This document shows positions 1-11,857 of a DNA stretch of 52,657 nt, one piece after another. The stretch is from Bordetella parapertussis. GTDB lineage: Bacteria > Pseudomonadota > Gammaproteobacteria > Burkholderiales > Burkholderiaceae_A. The notes below the pieces were generated by a model. That model searched no databases and was not told where the DNA came from. It saw only the letters and a program-made list of their open reading frames with translations. Positions within the stretch are counted from its first letter, which is position 1. Each line of letters starts with the position of its first letter. The position numbers were made by a program, and so were the translations under genes. The stretch covers positions 1 through 52,657 of the forward strand of contig CAMDMC010000009.1 of assembly GCA_945901825.1 (NCBI GenBank), in the 5' to 3' direction.

Positions 1-1211
1 CCGAGCTCCTTAAGCCCGAGGGCCATCATGCCCCAAAAAGCCAGTAAAAGCCCGCAGGCCGCAAAAATGCCTGCCCTGCCGTGGGCGGCAAGCATAAGCC
101 CGCCAATCAGCCCGCCTGCAAAAAGCCCCAGAGACTGACTCGTGTTGTAGATGCCAAGGGCAAGCCCACGCTGGCCTACCGGTGCAACCCGAGAAACCCA
201 CGAGGGTAAGAGGGCCTCAAGCAGATTAAAGCCAACAAAGAAAAGGCCAACAAAGACCAGCCATGGGCCAAGGCCCTGCCCATCGGCTACAAGGAAACCC
301 AGCATCGTCATCCCTAAAAGACCAACAGCGCCTAAGAAAACCGGACGAAAACGTCCCTTCTTCTCGGCCCAGAAAATGGGAGGCAGAATTCCGAGAAAGG
401 CCACCAGAAGAAGGGGTAGGTAGGCTTTCCAGTGATCTTGCAAAGGAAGTCCAAGCTCGGCAAAGCCCATGGGAATGGCCACAAACATGGCTGTCTGCAC
501 GGCCATCAGACTGAAAATACCCAGGTTAAGCCGCCAGAGCTGCGAGTGACTTAGTAACGGCCAGGCCTTTACCGTCTCAAGCTCCACAGCCTTGGTCAAA
601 GGGGCCTCAGGTTCCAACGTTGTGGATCTGGCCTGTGGGGGATGGGTACGCATGCGCCCAATACCAAGGGCTGCAACCATGGCCAGGCCGCCGGTCAGCA
701 GAAACAGGCCCTCAAGGCCATAGGCCCCGTAGAGCGGTGGGGCAATCACCAGCGAAACAACGAACGACAGGCCAATGGAGATACCCACCATGGCCATGGC
801 ACGGGCGCGGACCTCCTCGCGGGTAAGGTCGGCCAGAAAGGCGCTTACCGCGGCCGAGACTGCACCGGCGCCCTGCAGCGCCCGACCCAGAATAAGAACA
901 GTGAGCGAGTCGGCCGAGGCTGCAAGAAAACTGCCGGCAGCAAAGACCAAAAGCCCAAAAATAATGACGGGTTTGCGCCCAAGACGGTCGGAAGCCATGC
1001 CGAACGGAATCTGGAAAAACGCCTGGGTGAGCCCGTAGATGCCCATCGCCAGACCAATGGCCGCGGGGTTCTGTCCACCGGGCATATCAGCCACACCCAA
1101 GGCAAGAACCGGAAGCACCAAGAACAGACCGAGCATACGCAGGCCATAAACCGCCGACAAGGCAAGGCTGGCTCGCCGTTCGAATGGGCTGAAGACAACT
1201 TTATCGGACAT
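1..1211 (-). CDS. MFS transporter (partial, C-terminus cut by window edge)
   Basis: An uninterrupted minus-strand frame of 403 codons runs from an ATG at 1211 off the left edge, so its stop is not seen. The protein begins [20 protein letters not shown] and continues with alternating hydrophobic segments typical of a 12-helix major facilitator. The loop after helix 2 carries [13 protein letters not shown] at about residues 80-92, the classic MFS GxxxDRxGRR/K signature. A charged central loop near residues 190-215 separates two six-helix halves. It is probably an inner-membrane drug or metabolite efflux permease of the DHA1 type, but the substrate cannot be told from sequence. It diverges from uvrA, an arrangement that I recall from other Burkholderiales. 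Family is well supported; substrate is unknown. Confidence 0.85.
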   Translation of the reverse strand, partial: MSDKVVFSPFERRASLALSAVYGLRMLGLFLVLPVLALGVADMPGGQNPAAIGLAMGIYGLTQAFFQIPFGMASDRLGRKPVIIFGLLVFAAGSFLAASADSLTVLILGRALQGAGAVSAAVSAFLADLTREEVRARAMAMVGISIGLSFVVSLVIAPPLYGAYGLEGLFLLTGGLAMVAALGIGRMRTHPPQARSTTLEPEAPLTKAVELETVKAWPLLSHSQLWRLNLGIFSLMAVQTAMFVAIPMGFAELGLPLQDHWKAYLPLLLVAFLGILPPIFWAEKKGRFRPVFLGAVGLLGMTMLGFLVADGQGLGPWLVFVGLFFVGFNLLEALLPSWVSRVAPVGQRGLALGIYNTSQSLGLFAGGLIGGLMLAAHGRAGIFAACGLLLAFWGMMALGLKEL

Positions 1212-1261
1212 CGCTCGCTATAGTAGAGGATTTGCCTCATTTAGAAGACCACTCCCACGCC

Positions 1262-4216
1262 ATGCTCGATCCTCAGGCCCAAGGCTTTATTAGCATTACA
1301 GGGGCCCGCACCCACAACCTTAAAAACATTAACCTGCGAATTCCCAAAGGGCGGCTTGTTGTAATCACGGGCCTATCGGGCTCGGGAAAGTCTTCGCTGG
1401 CATTTGACACTCTGTATGCAGAGGGCCAGCGCCGTTACGTGGAATCGCTCTCGGCCTATGCACGCCAGTTTCTCTCGCGCATGGAAAAGCCCGATGTGGA
1501 CCAGATGGATGGGCTCTCGCCCGCCATTGCCATTGAACAGAAATCAACAAGTCATAACCCACGGTCCACGGTCGGCACCATTACGGAGATTGCCGATTAC
1601 CTAAGGCTCTTGTTTGCACGTGCGGGAACGCCGCACTGCCCCAGCCACCCACAGAACCGTCTAAGCAGTCAGACCATCTCGGAAATGGTGGATGAACTGC
1701 TAACCCTGGGCGAAGGCAGCCGGCTTACCCTTCTTGCCCCCGTGCTTGATCGCCGAAAGGGCGAGCATCGTCAGTTGATCGACGGTCTGCGCGCCCAGGG
1801 CTTTGTGCGGGCGCGACTTAAAACAGAGTCTGCGCAGTATTGCGACATTGAACTCGATCAGATCCCCGCGCTCGACCCGCAGAAACACCACAGCCTTGAG
1901 CTTGTGATTGATCGTCTGCGCATTCGACCCGAGGTTCAGCAGCGACTCGCCGAGTCGCTGGAGATGGCCTTAAGGCTCGGTCAAGACCGGGCCATTGCCC
2001 TTATCCAGGCCGAAAGCGATGCGGCTGCGACGCCCTCAAAAGGCACCAAGAAGGCCTCCGACCTTTGGTCGGGCGAGCGGGTTCTGTCCATGCGTTATGC
2101 CTGCCCCGACTGTGGGTTTGCTATTAAAGAGCTTGAGCCCAACCTCTTCTCATTCAACTCGCCCAATGGGGCATGCCCAGCCTGCGACGGTCTGGGTGTG
2201 GAAACCTTGTTTGATCTGGAAGCCATTATTCCCATGCCCGAGCTCTCGCTTGCCGCAGGCGCCATTCAGGGATGGGATCCTCGAAATAAGTTTGCCTGGG
2301 CAACCGTGGAGGCCCTGGCCGAGGCACTTGGGTTTGATCCGCAGGAGCCGTTTGCCAGTCTGCCCACTGACATTCAAACCATCCTTTTGTACGGCTCTGG
2401 AACGAAGTCTTTAAAGCTAAGGCTTCCCAATGGTCAGGGCGAACTGGTCACCGAGACGCGTCCCTTCGAAGGCATTGTTCCGAATCTTGAGCGGCGCTGG
2501 CGACAGACCGACTCCCATGCAGTACGAGACGAGCTTGGCCGTCTGCGTCGGCAGCGCATCTGCAGTCAATGCCAAGGCAGCCGACTAAAGCCCGAGGCGC
2601 GCGCTGTTCGACTGGGCGAGGTCCATGATTCCATCGGATTGGCAGAACTGGTTGAGCTAAGTCTGACCGATCTCTTGGAGAGGTTGCGCGGCCTTGCGCT
2701 TGAGGGCTTCCGCAAGACGGTTGCACAGGGCCTCATGGCCGAGATTCACTCGCGCCTGAGATTTCTTATTGATGTGGGTCTGGGCTACCTTCAGCTGGGG
2801 CGCTCTGCCATGACCTTGTCGGGCGGCGAGGCCCAACGCATTCGGCTTGCCAGCCAAATTGGTGCCGGCCTAAGTGGTGTGCTTTATGTGCTCGATGAGC
2901 CCTCGATTGGTCTGCACCCTCGCGACAGCCAACGCCTCATGGACAGCCTCTACCGTCTTCGCGACCTGGGTAACTCGCTGATTGTGGTCGAACATGACGA
3001 ACAGGCCATTCGCCAGGCCGACTATCTTGTGGACCTCGGCCCCGGTGCTGGCATTCACGGCGGGGAGGTGGTTGCCGCAGGCAGCCCTGAGGAGGTGATG
3101 CAAGAACCACGATCACTGACCGGCGATTACCTCGCAGGACGACTGAGCATTGCGCTTCCTGCCAAACGACGCGAGCCAAGCGAGCGTTGGCTTGAGGTTT
3201 TTGGGGCGCGCGGCAACAACCTGAAGTCGGTCCACCTTCGGGTGCCTCTTGGCCTTATGGTGGGTATAACCGGGGTCTCCGGCAGTGGGAAGTCCACGCT
3301 GATTAATGACACACTTGTTGCTGCAGTGGCCCAGCGGCTTAATGGCCGCCAGGTGGAGCCCGAGCCCTTCGATCGGCTTGAAGGTCTCGAGCATATCGAC
3401 CGGCTCATTAATGTTGACCAGAGCCCGATTGGACGAACACCCCGTAGCAACCCCGCCACGTACACGGGTTTATTGACCCCCATTCGTGAGCTTTTCGCCG
3501 AGACCATCATGGCGCGCGAGCGGGGTTATGACACGGGGCGGTTTTCGTTCAACACCAAGGGCGGCCGATGCGAAGCCTGCCAGGGCGATGGGCTGATTAA
3601 GGTGGAGATGCATTTTCTGCCCGACCTCTACGTGCCTTGTGATATCTGCAAGGGTCTGCGCTATAACCGCGAAACGCTTGATGTCCGCTATCGCGGCAAG
3701 ACCATTGCTGAGGTTCTCGATCTCACCATTGAAGAGGCCTGCAGCTTTTTTTCAGCGATTCCTAACGTGGCCCGCAGGCTTGAGACCTTAAACGAGGTGG
3801 GGCTTGGTTATGTCAGGCTGGGCCAGAGTGCCACGACGCTGTCGGGCGGAGAGGCCCAGCGCGTGAAGCTTGCCTGCGAGTTATCCAAGCGCGGCACCGG
3901 CAAAACACTTTATGTTCTTGATGAACCGACAACAGGGCTGCATTTTCATGACACTGCTGTCTTGTTGGATCTTCTTCGTAGGCTCACCGATGCAGGCAAC
4001 ACCGTGCTGGTTATTGAGCACAACCTGGATGTCATTAAAGTCTGCGACTGGCTGATTGATATTGGGCCCGAGGGCGGGCAGGCCGGCGGCCAAATTATTG
4101 CCCAGGGCAGCCCCGAAACCCTTGCCCAGACCGCTGGCCAGTCGGGCAGTTACACCGCAAGGTTTCTGCAGCCCATGCTTTCAGCAGCCAAGACTAGCGA
4201 AAGCCTTGGTCAATGA
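1262..4216 (+). CDS. uvrA: Excinuclease ABC subunit A (UvrA)
   Basis: This is the damage-sensing ATPase of nucleotide excision repair; UvrA dimers load UvrB at bulky DNA lesions. The 984-residue product has the full UvrA layout. ABC half one has GLSGSGKS at about residue 37, a zinc module CPDC...CPAC and signature [15 protein letters not shown] half two has GVSGSGKST, a second zinc module CEAC...CDIC and [12 protein letters not shown]. Both Walker B motifs (VLDEPS, VLDEPT) are intact. I prefer the ATG at 1262, which leads directly into the conserved [11 protein letters not shown] start. An in-frame TTG at 1232 would add ten residues, but the AGAGGA before it is too close to serve it. The last 23 bases overlap the convergent phosphatase gene. 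Confidence 0.97.
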   Translation: MLDPQAQGFISITGARTHNLKNINLRIPKGRLVVITGLSGSGKSSLAFDTLYAEGQRRYVESLSAYARQFLSRMEKPDVDQMDGLSPAIAIEQKSTSHNPRSTVGTITEIADYLRLLFARAGTPHCPSHPQNRLSSQTISEMVDELLTLGEGSRLTLLAPVLDRRKGEHRQLIDGLRAQGFVRARLKTESAQYCDIELDQIPALDPQKHHSLELVIDRLRIRPEVQQRLAESLEMALRLGQDRAIALIQAESDAAATPSKGTKKASDLWSGERVLSMRYACPDCGFAIKELEPNLFSFNSPNGACPACDGLGVETLFDLEAIIPMPELSLAAGAIQGWDPRNKFAWATVEALAEALGFDPQEPFASLPTDIQTILLYGSGTKSLKLRLPNGQGELVTETRPFEGIVPNLERRWRQTDSHAVRDELGRLRRQRICSQCQGSRLKPEARAVRLGEVHDSIGLAELVELSLTDLLERLRGLALEGFRKTVAQGLMAEIHSRLRFLIDVGLGYLQLGRSAMTLSGGEAQRIRLASQIGAGLSGVLYVLDEPSIGLHPRDSQRLMDSLYRLRDLGNSLIVVEHDEQAIRQADYLVDLGPGAGIHGGEVVAAGSPEEVMQEPRSLTGDYLAGRLSIALPAKRREPSERWLEVFGARGNNLKSVHLRVPLGLMVGITGVSGSGKSTLINDTLVAAVAQRLNGRQVEPEPFDRLEGLEHIDRLINVDQSPIGRTPRSNPATYTGLLTPIRELFAETIMARERGYDTGRFSFNTKGGRCEACQGDGLIKVEMHFLPDLYVPCDICKGLRYNRETLDVRYRGKTIAEVLDLTIEEACSFFSAIPNVARRLETLNEVGLGYVRLGQSATTLSGGEAQRVKLACELSKRGTGKTLYVLDEPTTGLHFHDTAVLLDLLRRLTDAGNTVLVIEHNLDVIKVCDWLIDIGPEGGQAGGQIIAQGSPETLAQTAGQSGSYTARFLQPMLSAAKTSESLGQ

Positions 4217-4844
4217 ACGCCCTGCCGACCACCTGCCACCGCGGTTGTCCAGGCGCAACCGAAGGCTGGGTTGAACGCACAGGGCGGGCAACCACAAGCT
4301 CACCCATACTCAGATAGACGCCTGTCAAGGCGGAAATAAAGACCTGATGGGTTACCCAGACTTCAAATCCCTTGGCTGTTACACCTGAGGCTCGGGGGTC
4401 TGCCAGGGCCTGAAGAATGAGGTCACGCTGGGTGGGCCAATGGCCATGGCCCTGGAAGAAGGAATTGAGCGCAGGCCAGGGCTGAGTCTGGGGCCGCCCA
4501 CCAAAGGCTTCGGTCGCCGTGTCAAGGCATCGGCACCACTGGCTTGAGCGAACCGCCGAGGGCATCAACCCTCTATCGCGAAACCACTGGCCAAAGGCTC
4601 GGGCCTGGGCACGACCTTCGGGTGAGAGATTTCGCTGCGTGCTGCAGTCGTCGAGTCGAAAGTTCTCGGGGTCACCAATGCCAGAAAAGGTGGCCGAATG
4701 GCGAATGAGCACCACGGTACCCGGAACATCCAGGGCAGACTGAAGGGCCTTGGCATCGAGCCGTTGCTCGGCATAGGTGGGGGTTAAACCCACAGAAAAA
4801 AAGACAAGGCAGACTACGAAAAGCCTGGCGAGTACGCTTTGCAT
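4194..4844 (-). CDS. Secreted histidine phosphatase family protein
   Basis: The 216-residue product starts with a signal peptide (hydrophobic core about residues 5-20, likely cleavage near TYA-EQ), so it should act in the periplasm. The phosphatase core begins with VVLIRHSAT, where Arg48-His49 match the RHG catalytic motif of the branch-1 histidine phosphatases but with Ser in place of Gly. The paired second histidine lies in VWVTHQVFI near the C-terminus. The [11 protein letters not shown] segment matches the SxxxRxxxTA region that binds phosphate. The substrate is unknown; related secreted members are often labelled phosphoglycerate-mutase-like. The 3' end overlaps uvrA by 23 bp in convergent orientation, and the start is 37 bp from the divergent OsmC gene. 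Confidence 0.85.
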   Translation of the reverse strand: MQSVLARLFVVCLVFFSVGLTPTYAEQRLDAKALQSALDVPGTVVLIRHSATFSGIGDPENFRLDDCSTQRNLSPEGRAQARAFGQWFRDRGLMPSAVRSSQWCRCLDTATEAFGGRPQTQPWPALNSFFQGHGHWPTQRDLILQALADPRASGVTAKGFEVWVTHQVFISALTGVYLSMGELVVARPVRSTQPSVAPGQPRWQVVGRAFIDQGFR

Positions 4845-4881
4845 ATTCCTTAACCCCCGTTGCGCTTGAAAGGTCTATTTC

Positions 4882-5307
4882 ATGTCATCCACAGCCACCG
4901 TCGAAGCCACCCTTAACCGCGTCAATGGCCTTTCGACCATGTTAACCAATGGACGCCACCGCTGGGTGGCCGATGTCCCTAAGACGCTTGGGTCGCTTGA
5001 CACCGCACCCGACCCCCACGACCTGCTTGACTCCGCGCTTGCGGCCTGCACCGTGCTGACACTCGAGCTTTATCTAAAGCGCAAGCCCGACTGGCAGGTT
5101 GCGCGCATTCAATGCCGGGTGGAGCGTGTTTCAGAAGCCCGAGGGGACGACGGCAGGGTGGACTACCAGCTCAAACGCATTGTTAAGGTCGAGGGTGCCT
5201 TGACCCCCGACCAAGAGGGCAGGCTTATTGAGATTGCCAACAAATGCCCCATTCACCGCCTGCTTGAAGGTCGCACGCACATTGAAACGGCCCTTGAGCC
5301 CGCCTAA
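4882..5307 (+). CDS. OsmC family protein
   Basis: The 141-residue product is an OsmC/Ohr-fold protein, a family of thiol-dependent peroxidases that reduce organic hydroperoxides. The two conserved cysteines are present: Cys56 in LAACTVLTLELY and Cys122 in NKCPIHRLL. The second motif (CPIH) is typical of the YhfA-like OsmC branch rather than true Ohr, so the peroxide substrate is uncertain. A Shine-Dalgarno AAAGG lies 8 bases before the ATG. The gene stands alone between a divergent phosphatase and a convergent gltD, and it ends in a clear stem-loop terminator. Confidence 0.88.
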   Translation: MSSTATVEATLNRVNGLSTMLTNGRHRWVADVPKTLGSLDTAPDPHDLLDSALAACTVLTLELYLKRKPDWQVARIQCRVERVSEARGDDGRVDYQLKRIVKVEGALTPDQEGRLIEIANKCPIHRLLEGRTHIETALEPA

Positions 5308-5315
5308 GGTTTAAC

Positions 5316-5359
5316 GCCTAAAGCCTTAGATCGCTGCCTGCCTAAGGCCTTAGGCTTTT
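5316..5359 (+). terminator. Rho-independent terminator after the OsmC gene
   Basis: The arm at 5316-5329 pairs with 5342-5355 over 13 base pairs with a single A-C mismatch and a 12-base loop. It is followed by TTTT and, slightly later, a second TTTT. It sits 9 bases after the OsmC stop. On the minus strand the mismatch becomes a T-G wobble, so it may also help end gltBD transcription, but that side lacks a good T-run. Confidence 0.8.
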
Positions 5360-5366
5360 CCTGCTT

Positions 5367-6833
5367 TTAACGGGGCAGAACCGAGGCACCCATTAAAAAC
5401 TCATCAATCGCACGGGCGGCCTGACGGCCTTCGCGAATAGCCCAGACCACCAGGGACTGGCCTCGTCGCATGTCGCCTGCAGCAAAGACCTTGGGACGAT
5501 TCGTTGCATAGGCCGCCTCGCCCTCGGTATCGGACTTCGCATTGCCCCGTGCGTCCTTATCAACACCAAAGGCCTCAAGCACAGAGCCCACCGGCGAGAC
5601 AAACCCCATGGCAAGCAGCACGAGGTCGGCGGGAAAGATCTGTTCGCTTCCAGCAACCTCTTGCATCTTGCCGTCTTTCCATCCAACCTTTACCGCCTTG
5701 AGCCCAGTAAGACGCCCCTTCTCGCCAAGAAACTCTTTGGTTGCAATTGCGAACTCGCGATCACAGCCTTCTTCGTGGCTTGAAGAGGTACGAAGCTTCT
5801 GAGGCCAATACGGCCAGACCAGAGGCTTATTTTCCTCTTCAGGCGGCATGGGCATAAGCTCAAACTGAGTCACCGACTTGGCGCCATGACGATTACTCGT
5901 TCCCACGCAGTCCGAGCCCGTGTCGCCGCCTCCAATAACCACCACATGCTTGCCATCGGCGCGAATCTGACCAACCACTTTGTCGCCGGCATTAACCTTG
6001 TTCTGGTTCGGCAGGAACTCCATGGCAAAGTGCACGCCATCAAGCTCACGGCCTGGCACTGGAAGATCCCGAGGCTGCTCGGCCCCCCCGGTTAACAGGA
6101 CCGCATCAAAGGCCTCAAGCAGCTGGGCAGGGCTTAGGGTGGTCTTAGCCCAGTTTGTCACCTTGGTGTCTTTGGCAAGCTCGGCAATAAGTACGCCCGT
6201 TTCAAAGACCACTCCCTCGGCCTGCATCTGCTCGACCCGTCGATCGATATGGGTCTTTTCCATCTTGAAGTCGGGAATGCCATAACGAAGCAGGCCACCC
6301 ACACGATCGTTCTTCTCAAAAACCGTCACGTCGTGACCCACCCGGGCAAGCTGCTGGGCCGCGGCAAGGCCTGCGGGGCCCGAGCCAACGACAGCCACCT
6401 TCTTACCTGTCTTTTGACTTGGCGGCTGCGGCACTACCCAGCCCTCTTTCCAGCCGCGATCAATAATGGCGTGCTCAATGGATTTAATGCCCACGGCATC
6501 GTTATTTAAGTTAAGCGTGCAGGCGGCCTCGCAGGGCGCCGGACAGATGCGCCCAGTGAACTCGGGAAAGTTATTGGTGGAATGAAGGGTGTCAAGCGCC
6601 TGCTTCCATTGGTGCTGAAAGACCAGGTCGTTGAAATCGGGAATGATGTTGTTCACCGGGCAGCCGTTGTTGCAAAAGGGAATGCCGCAGTCCATGCAAC
6701 GGGCCGCCTGCTTGGCGGCATCCTCTTCGGCAAGCCCAATAACAAACTCTTTGTAGTGCCTCACGCGTTTATCGGCAGGCTCGTAGCCCTCTTCGATGCG
6801 TTGCAGTTCTAAAAACCCTGTTGCCTTACCCAT
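5367..6833 (-). CDS. gltD: Glutamate synthase [NADPH] small subunit
   Basis: GltD passes electrons from NADPH through FAD and iron-sulfur clusters to GltB for glutamate formation from 2-oxoglutarate and glutamine. The 488-residue product has the N-terminal cysteine-rich region [14 protein letters not shown] and [12 protein letters not shown] (about residues 47-107) that binds two [4Fe-4S] clusters. An FAD-binding [12 protein letters not shown] follows near residue 148, then an NADPH-binding [12 protein letters not shown] near residue 298. A C-terminal [18 protein letters not shown] segment closes the FAD site. A strong AAAGGA ribosome site lies 9 bases before the ATG. It follows gltB by 32 bp on the same strand, so the two form the usual gltBD operon. 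Confidence 0.97.
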   Translation of the reverse strand: MGKATGFLELQRIEEGYEPADKRVRHYKEFVIGLAEEDAAKQAARCMDCGIPFCNNGCPVNNIIPDFNDLVFQHQWKQALDTLHSTNNFPEFTGRICPAPCEAACTLNLNNDAVGIKSIEHAIIDRGWKEGWVVPQPPSQKTGKKVAVVGSGPAGLAAAQQLARVGHDVTVFEKNDRVGGLLRYGIPDFKMEKTHIDRRVEQMQAEGVVFETGVLIAELAKDTKVTNWAKTTLSPAQLLEAFDAVLLTGGAEQPRDLPVPGRELDGVHFAMEFLPNQNKVNAGDKVVGQIRADGKHVVVIGGGDTGSDCVGTSNRHGAKSVTQFELMPMPPEEENKPLVWPYWPQKLRTSSSHEEGCDREFAIATKEFLGEKGRLTGLKAVKVGWKDGKMQEVAGSEQIFPADLVLLAMGFVSPVGSVLEAFGVDKDARGNAKSDTEGEAAYATNRPKVFAAGDMRRGQSLVVWAIREGRQAARAIDEFLMGASVLPR

Positions 6834-6865
6834 GGCCTGGTTCCTTTCGTATACGGTTTTTGCAA

Positions 6866-9800
6866 CTAGACAAGATCGGCAGACTTGGCGGCCTGGCTGG
6901 AAGCCTCTGAAGCAGCCATGTTTCTGGCATGAATTTCACCAAGCGCCCTGCGGTATTCGCTGGGAAAGACCTTCACAAAACGTGCCCGTGCCGTGGTCCA
7001 TTGGTCAAGAAGGTCCCGAGCCCGACTGCTTCCCGTCCAACGATGGTGGTCCTCAATAAGCTTTTTAAGCTGTTGCTCATCGGTCTGGCCACGATGCCAG
7101 ACGGCACGATCGATGGTCTTCTCCTGATCTGCCGTTGCAAGCACGGGTTCGAACTGCACCATGGCCATATTGCAGCGGCTCGCAAACTGGCCATCTTCGT
7201 CATAAACATAGGCCACGCCACCCGACATACCGGCAGCAAAGTTTCGACCCGTAAGGCCCAGGACCACCACGGTCCCACCGGTCATGTATTCGCAGCCATG
7301 GTCACCTGTGCCCTCGACCACTGCCGAGGCACCCGAGAGCCGCACAGCAAATCGCTCGCCTGCAACCCCTCTGAAAAAGGCTTCGCCCGAAGTGGCGCCA
7401 TAGAGCACGGTGTTGCCCACCACAATGTTTTCATGGGCCTGGCCACGAAAGTCGATGGAGGGCCGCACCACGACTCGGCCGCCCGATAAGCCCTTGCCGG
7501 TGTAGTCATTGGCATCCCCAATTAGGTAAAGGGTTATGCCCTTCGCAAGGAAGGCACCAAAGGACTGACCACCGGTTCCCTCAAGTTGAATGCGCAAGGT
7601 GTCGTCAGGCAAGCCCTCGGGGTAACGCTTGACAAGCTCACCGGAGAGCATAGCCCCGACGGTGCGGTTCACGTTCTGAACCGTCTCCATAAACTGAAGC
7701 TTTTCACCGCGCTCAAGGGTGGCCTGCGACTTGGCAATGAGCTTATTGTCGAGCGCCTTAACAAGGCCATGGTCTTGGGTCTGGGAGTGACGCATCTCCT
7801 GCACGTCCGCAACCGCCGGTTGATAGAAGAGCCTTGAGAAATCAAGGCCACGGGCCTTCCAATGGTCAAGGCCCTTGCGGGTATCGAGAAGGTCGGTGCG
7901 CCCAATCAGGTCGTCGAACCTGGCAATACCAAGCTGGGCCATGATGGTTCGCACCTCTTCTGCCACAAAGAAAAAGAAGTTCACCACATGCTCAGGCCGG
8001 CCTTGAAACTTTTTACGCAAGACAGGATCTTGGGTGGCCACACCCACGGGGCAGGTGTTCAAATGGCATTTGCGCATCATGATGCAGCCTGCCGTCACCA
8101 AGGGTGCCGTTGCAAAACCCATCTCGTCGGCACCCAGCAAGGCAGCAATCACCACATCCCGACCCGTCTTCATCTGGCCGTCGGCCTGAACACGAATACG
8201 ACTGCGAAGTCCGTTGAGCACCAGAGTCTGCTGGGTCTCGGCAAGGCCAATCTCCCAGGGCGAACCTGCATGCTTAATGGAAGACAGGGGCGAGGCGCCC
8301 GTACCACCGTCATGACCTGCAATGACAACATGGTCAGCCTTGGCCTTGGCCACGCCCGCAGCCACGGTGCCCACACCAATTTCCGAGACGAGCTTGACCG
8401 AGATATCGGCATGCGTGGCCACATTCTTCAGGTCGTGAATAAGCTGGGCAAGGTCCTCAATGGAATAAATGTCGTGGTGCGGCGGGGGCGAGATAAGACC
8501 CACACCTGGCACCGAGTGACGTAACTCACCGATGTAGTCGGAGACCTTGCCGCCGGGAAGTTGTCCGCCCTCGCCTGGTTTCGCACCCTGGGCCATTTTA
8601 ATTTGCACCTGGTCGGCAGATACAAGGTATTCGGTAGTGACGCCAAAGCGACCTGATGCCACCTGTTTAATTTTGGAACGAAGACTGTCGCCGGGCAGCA
8701 AGGGGTAGTCCGACTCCACCTGAGCCGCGCCAATTACGGAGGCCAGGGTCTGACCTTCTCCCAGGGTCTTGCCCTGCATCTCGTCGCGGTAGCGGCGCTT
8801 GTCTTCACCCCCCTCGCCCGTATTGGACTTTCCACCGATGCGATTCATAGCCACTGCAAGCGTAGTGTGGGCCTCGGTGGATATGGAACCCAGCGACATC
8901 GCACCGGTTGCAAAACGCTTAACAATCTCGGAGGCGGGTTCCACCTCATCAATGGCGATGGCCTGTGAGGGATCAACCTTGAATTCAAAAAGCCCTCGCA
9001 ACGTCATGTGGCGTCGCGTCTGATCGTTAATGATCTGGGCGTACTCTTTGTAGGATGAATACTGGTTGGCCCGGCTTGCATGCTGCAGTTTGGCAATGGC
9101 GTCGGGTGTCCACATATGCTCCTCCCCACGCACTCGCCAAGCATATTCGCCGCCCGGATCAAGCCGGTCGGCAAGCACGGGGTCACTTCCAAAGGCCTGG
9201 GCATGTGTGCGCAGGGCCTCCTCGGCCATTTCAAAGACACCAATGCCCTCCACCATGCTGGGCGTACCGGTAAAGTATTTCTCGATGGTGGCCGAGTTAA
9301 TGCCAATGGCCTCGAAAATTTGCGCGCCACAGTAGGACATGTAGGTCGAGATGCCCATCTTCGACATAATCTTCGAAAGCCCCTTGCCAATGGCTTTCAC
9401 ATAATTGGCGATGGCTTTTTCGGCACTCAGTTCACCCTGAAGGTCTTTGTGAAAGTCGGCAATGGTCTCCATCGCCAGGTAGGGATGCACGGCCTCGGCG
9501 CCGTAACCGGCAAGCACTGCGAAATGGTGAATCTCACGGGCCGAGCCCGTCTCCACCACCAGGCCCGCCTGGGTTCTTAAGCCCTGACGCACCAGATGTT
9601 GGTGCACGGCCGACAGCGCCAGCAAGGCGGGAATGGCAACCTTATCTGCAGCGACGGCACGGTCACTTAGGATAAGAATATTGGCGCCAGCCTGAATGCC
9701 CTCCACGGCTTCCGCGCAGAGCGTTGCAAGCTTGGCCTCAATGCCCTCTTTGCCCCAGAGCACGGGGTAAACAATGTCAATAACCTGGGCGCGAAACTTT

Positions 9801-11659
9801 CCACGTGTGTGGGTCTCGATGGCTTTGAGCCTGTGCATATCGGCAAAGTCAAGAATGGGCTGGCTGACCTCAAGGCGCAGCGGCGGGTTCACCTGGTTGA
9901 TATCAAGCAGGTTGGGGCGCGGGCCAACAAAAGAGACCAGGGACATCACAATGGCTTCACGAATGGGGTCAATGGGCGGGTTAGTAACCTGCGCAAAGAG
10001 CTGCTTGAAGTAATGGTAGAGCGGCTTACTTCGGTTCGATAAAACAGCAAGCGGCGAGTCATTACCCATGGAGCCCACGGCCTCTTCACCGGCCTGGGCC
10101 ATGGGGGCCAACAGGAACTTAATGTCCTCCTGGGTAAAGCCAAAAGCCTGCTGGCGATCGAGCAGAGCAGTGTCACTGGCCGACGCATGGTTCACGGCCG
10201 CATCATCAAGGCTTGCAAGCTCAATGCGTACGTCTTCGATCCACTGTTTGTAGGGTCTGCCCTTCGATAACGAGGACTTCAGCTCCTCGTCGTGAATCAT
10301 GCGGCCCTGTTCAAGGTCGATTAGGAACATCTTGCCGGGCTGAAGCCGCCATTTACGAATGATGCGACTCTCGGGCACAGGCAGCACTCCAGACTCCGAG
10401 GCCATAATCACTAGGTCGTCATCGGTCACGCAGTAACGCGAGGGGCGCAGCCCGTTGCGATCAAGCGTGGCACCAATTTGCCTGCCATCGGTAAACACCA
10501 ACGACGCCGGCCCGTCCCATGGCTCCATCATGGCGGCATGGTATTCGTAAAAGGCGCGCCGACCCGGGTCCATGCTGGCGTGCTGCTCCCAGGGCTCGGG
10601 AATCATCATCATGACTGCATGCGCTAAGGGGTAGCCCGCCGCCACCAAGAGCTCAAGGCAGTTATCGAATGTGGCCGTATCGGACTGCCCCGGAAAACTA
10701 ATGGGATAGAGTTTTTTAAGGTGCTGGCCTAGAACTGGCGACGACATCACGCCCTCGCGAGCGCGCATCCAGTTGTAGTTACCTTTAACTGTATTGATCT
10801 CGCCGTTGTGGGCAACCATTCGATAAGGGTGCGCCAGGGGCCACTCGGGAAAGGTGTTGGTTGAAAACCGCTGATGCACGAGTGCGAGTGCAGAGACACA
10901 GTCGTTGTTTGAGAGGTCTTTGTAATACTGACCAACCTGATCAGCAAGCAGCAGGCCCTTATAAACAATGGTCCGGCTCGACATGGAGACTACGTAATAC
11001 TCTTTGCTGTGTTGAAGCTGCAAAGACTGAATAGCACTTGAGGCGGTCTTACGAATAACGAAAAGCTTGCGCTCAAGGGCATCCTGCACCACCACATCCC
11101 CACCCCGCCCAATGAAAATCTGGCGCATAACGGGCTCCTTCTCGCGCACCCGGGGGGACATGGGCATCTCGGCATTGGTGGGCACATCCCGCCAGCCAAG
11201 CAGCACCTGGCCCTCGGCACGAACCGCATGCTCAAGGGCGCGCTCACAGGCAAGCCGTGAGGCATGTTCCTTAGGAAGAAAGACCATGCCCACGCCGTAT
11301 TCACCTGGCGGGGGCAGTTGAACACCCTGCTTGGCCATTTCGGCCGCAAAATACTCGTGCGGAATCTGAAGCAGAATTCCCGCACCATCGCCCATAAGTG
11401 CGTCGGCTCCAACAGCACCGCGATGATCCAGGTTGCGCAGAATCTGTAAACCCTGCTGAACAATGCTGTGGCTTTTCTGCCCCTTAATATGCGCAACAAA
11501 GCCCACACCGCAGGCATCGTGCTCCATGGAAGCCTGATACATACCCTGCAGACTGGCCTGCAGTTGCGCCTCACGACTCGCCGAAGCATTACTGGCTGCG
11601 TTGCCCCCAAGAGCCTCGGTGGATTGGGCTGCTCTGCCGGTAAACGAGATGGTCTGCAT
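6866..11659 (-). CDS. gltB: Glutamate synthase [NADPH] large subunit
   Basis: GltB hydrolyses glutamine and transfers ammonia through an internal tunnel to make glutamate on FMN. The 1597-residue product contains the class II glutaminase with nucleophile Cys50 in EHDACGVGF. The preceding 49 residues should be removed as a propeptide, a little longer than the roughly 42 residues known in E. coli. The central and FMN-binding synthase domains follow, with [12 protein letters not shown] and a [3Fe-4S] motif CHLNTCPVG preceded by another Cys. A C-terminal beta-helix carries repeated glycine motifs such as GGTVVVLG. The ATG has AGGAG 8 bases upstream; Met40 is a second possible start. A CATAAT that could be a -10 lies upstream (11722-11727, complement), without a convincing -35. 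Confidence 0.97.
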   Translation of the reverse strand: MQTISFTGRAAQSTEALGGNAASNASASREAQLQASLQGMYQASMEHDACGVGFVAHIKGQKSHSIVQQGLQILRNLDHRGAVGADALMGDGAGILLQIPHEYFAAEMAKQGVQLPPPGEYGVGMVFLPKEHASRLACERALEHAVRAEGQVLLGWRDVPTNAEMPMSPRVREKEPVMRQIFIGRGGDVVVQDALERKLFVIRKTASSAIQSLQLQHSKEYYVVSMSSRTIVYKGLLLADQVGQYYKDLSNNDCVSALALVHQRFSTNTFPEWPLAHPYRMVAHNGEINTVKGNYNWMRAREGVMSSPVLGQHLKKLYPISFPGQSDTATFDNCLELLVAAGYPLAHAVMMMIPEPWEQHASMDPGRRAFYEYHAAMMEPWDGPASLVFTDGRQIGATLDRNGLRPSRYCVTDDDLVIMASESGVLPVPESRIIRKWRLQPGKMFLIDLEQGRMIHDEELKSSLSKGRPYKQWIEDVRIELASLDDAAVNHASASDTALLDRQQAFGFTQEDIKFLLAPMAQAGEEAVGSMGNDSPLAVLSNRSKPLYHYFKQLFAQVTNPPIDPIREAIVMSLVSFVGPRPNLLDINQVNPPLRLEVSQPILDFADMHRLKAIETHTRGKFRAQVIDIVYPVLWGKEGIEAKLATLCAEAVEGIQAGANILILSDRAVAADKVAIPALLALSAVHQHLVRQGLRTQAGLVVETGSAREIHHFAVLAGYGAEAVHPYLAMETIADFHKDLQGELSAEKAIANYVKAIGKGLSKIMSKMGISTYMSYCGAQIFEAIGINSATIEKYFTGTPSMVEGIGVFEMAEEALRTHAQAFGSDPVLADRLDPGGEYAWRVRGEEHMWTPDAIAKLQHASRANQYSSYKEYAQIINDQTRRHMTLRGLFEFKVDPSQAIAIDEVEPASEIVKRFATGAMSLGSISTEAHTTLAVAMNRIGGKSNTGEGGEDKRRYRDEMQGKTLGEGQTLASVIGAAQVESDYPLLPGDSLRSKIKQVASGRFGVTTEYLVSADQVQIKMAQGAKPGEGGQLPGGKVSDYIGELRHSVPGVGLISPPPHHDIYSIEDLAQLIHDLKNVATHADISVKLVSEIGVGTVAAGVAKAKADHVVIAGHDGGTGASPLSSIKHAGSPWEIGLAETQQTLVLNGLRSRIRVQADGQMKTGRDVVIAALLGADEMGFATAPLVTAGCIMMRKCHLNTCPVGVATQDPVLRKKFQGRPEHVVNFFFFVAEEVRTIMAQLGIARFDDLIGRTDLLDTRKGLDHWKARGLDFSRLFYQPAVADVQEMRHSQTQDHGLVKALDNKLIAKSQATLERGEKLQFMETVQNVNRTVGAMLSGELVKRYPEGLPDDTLRIQLEGTGGQSFGAFLAKGITLYLIGDANDYTGKGLSGGRVVVRPSIDFRGQAHENIVVGNTVLYGATSGEAFFRGVAGERFAVRLSGASAVVEGTGDHGCEYMTGGTVVVLGLTGRNFAAGMSGGVAYVYDEDGQFASRCNMAMVQFEPVLATADQEKTIDRAVWHRGQTDEQQLKKLIEDHHRWTGSSRARDLLDQWTTARARFVKVFPSEYRRALGEIHARNMAASEASSQAAKSADLV

Positions 11660-11790
11660 AGATAGGCTCCTGCCCTTTTGGGCTTTGAAACAATGGTGGC
11701 CGTGAGACGGAAAAGGCCTCGATTATGACGAAGTTTTGACGAGCTGCACGGTGGAAAAACCCATAAAGGGCTGTACCAACCGCCTAAAAA

Positions 11791-11857
11791 ATAGGGTCAG
11801 AACAGATTAACCGCCGTACCCTCTACAGAAATAGTTTAATTGGGGACAGATACTTCT
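11791..11857. repeat. RAYT-type element end motifs
   Basis: Two related G-rich motifs lie between gltB and the transposase-like gene: ATAGGGTCAGAACAGATTAA at 11791-11810 and AATTGGGGACAGATACTTCT at 11838-11857. They share a GGG-x-CAGA core. Such GGGTCAGA and GGGGACAGA sequences commonly border REP-associated tyrosine transposase genes in proteobacteria (from general knowledge, not searched here). The second motif forms the 3' end of the transposase frame, encoding its last residues SVPN and the stop. Between them, AGGGT (11793-11797) can pair with ACCCT (11818-11822). Confidence 0.45.

Noticed and set aside
642..1223. A 193-codon plus-strand frame over the left-edge region
   Set aside because: It is antisense to a coherent MFS protein that is intact over 403 codons; its translation is Gln/Gly/Lys/Asn-rich and shows no domain.
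7862..8524. A 220-codon plus-strand frame inside gltB
   Set aside because: It lies opposite the conserved FMN/iron-sulfur region of gltB and is explained by high GC and codon bias; no family features.
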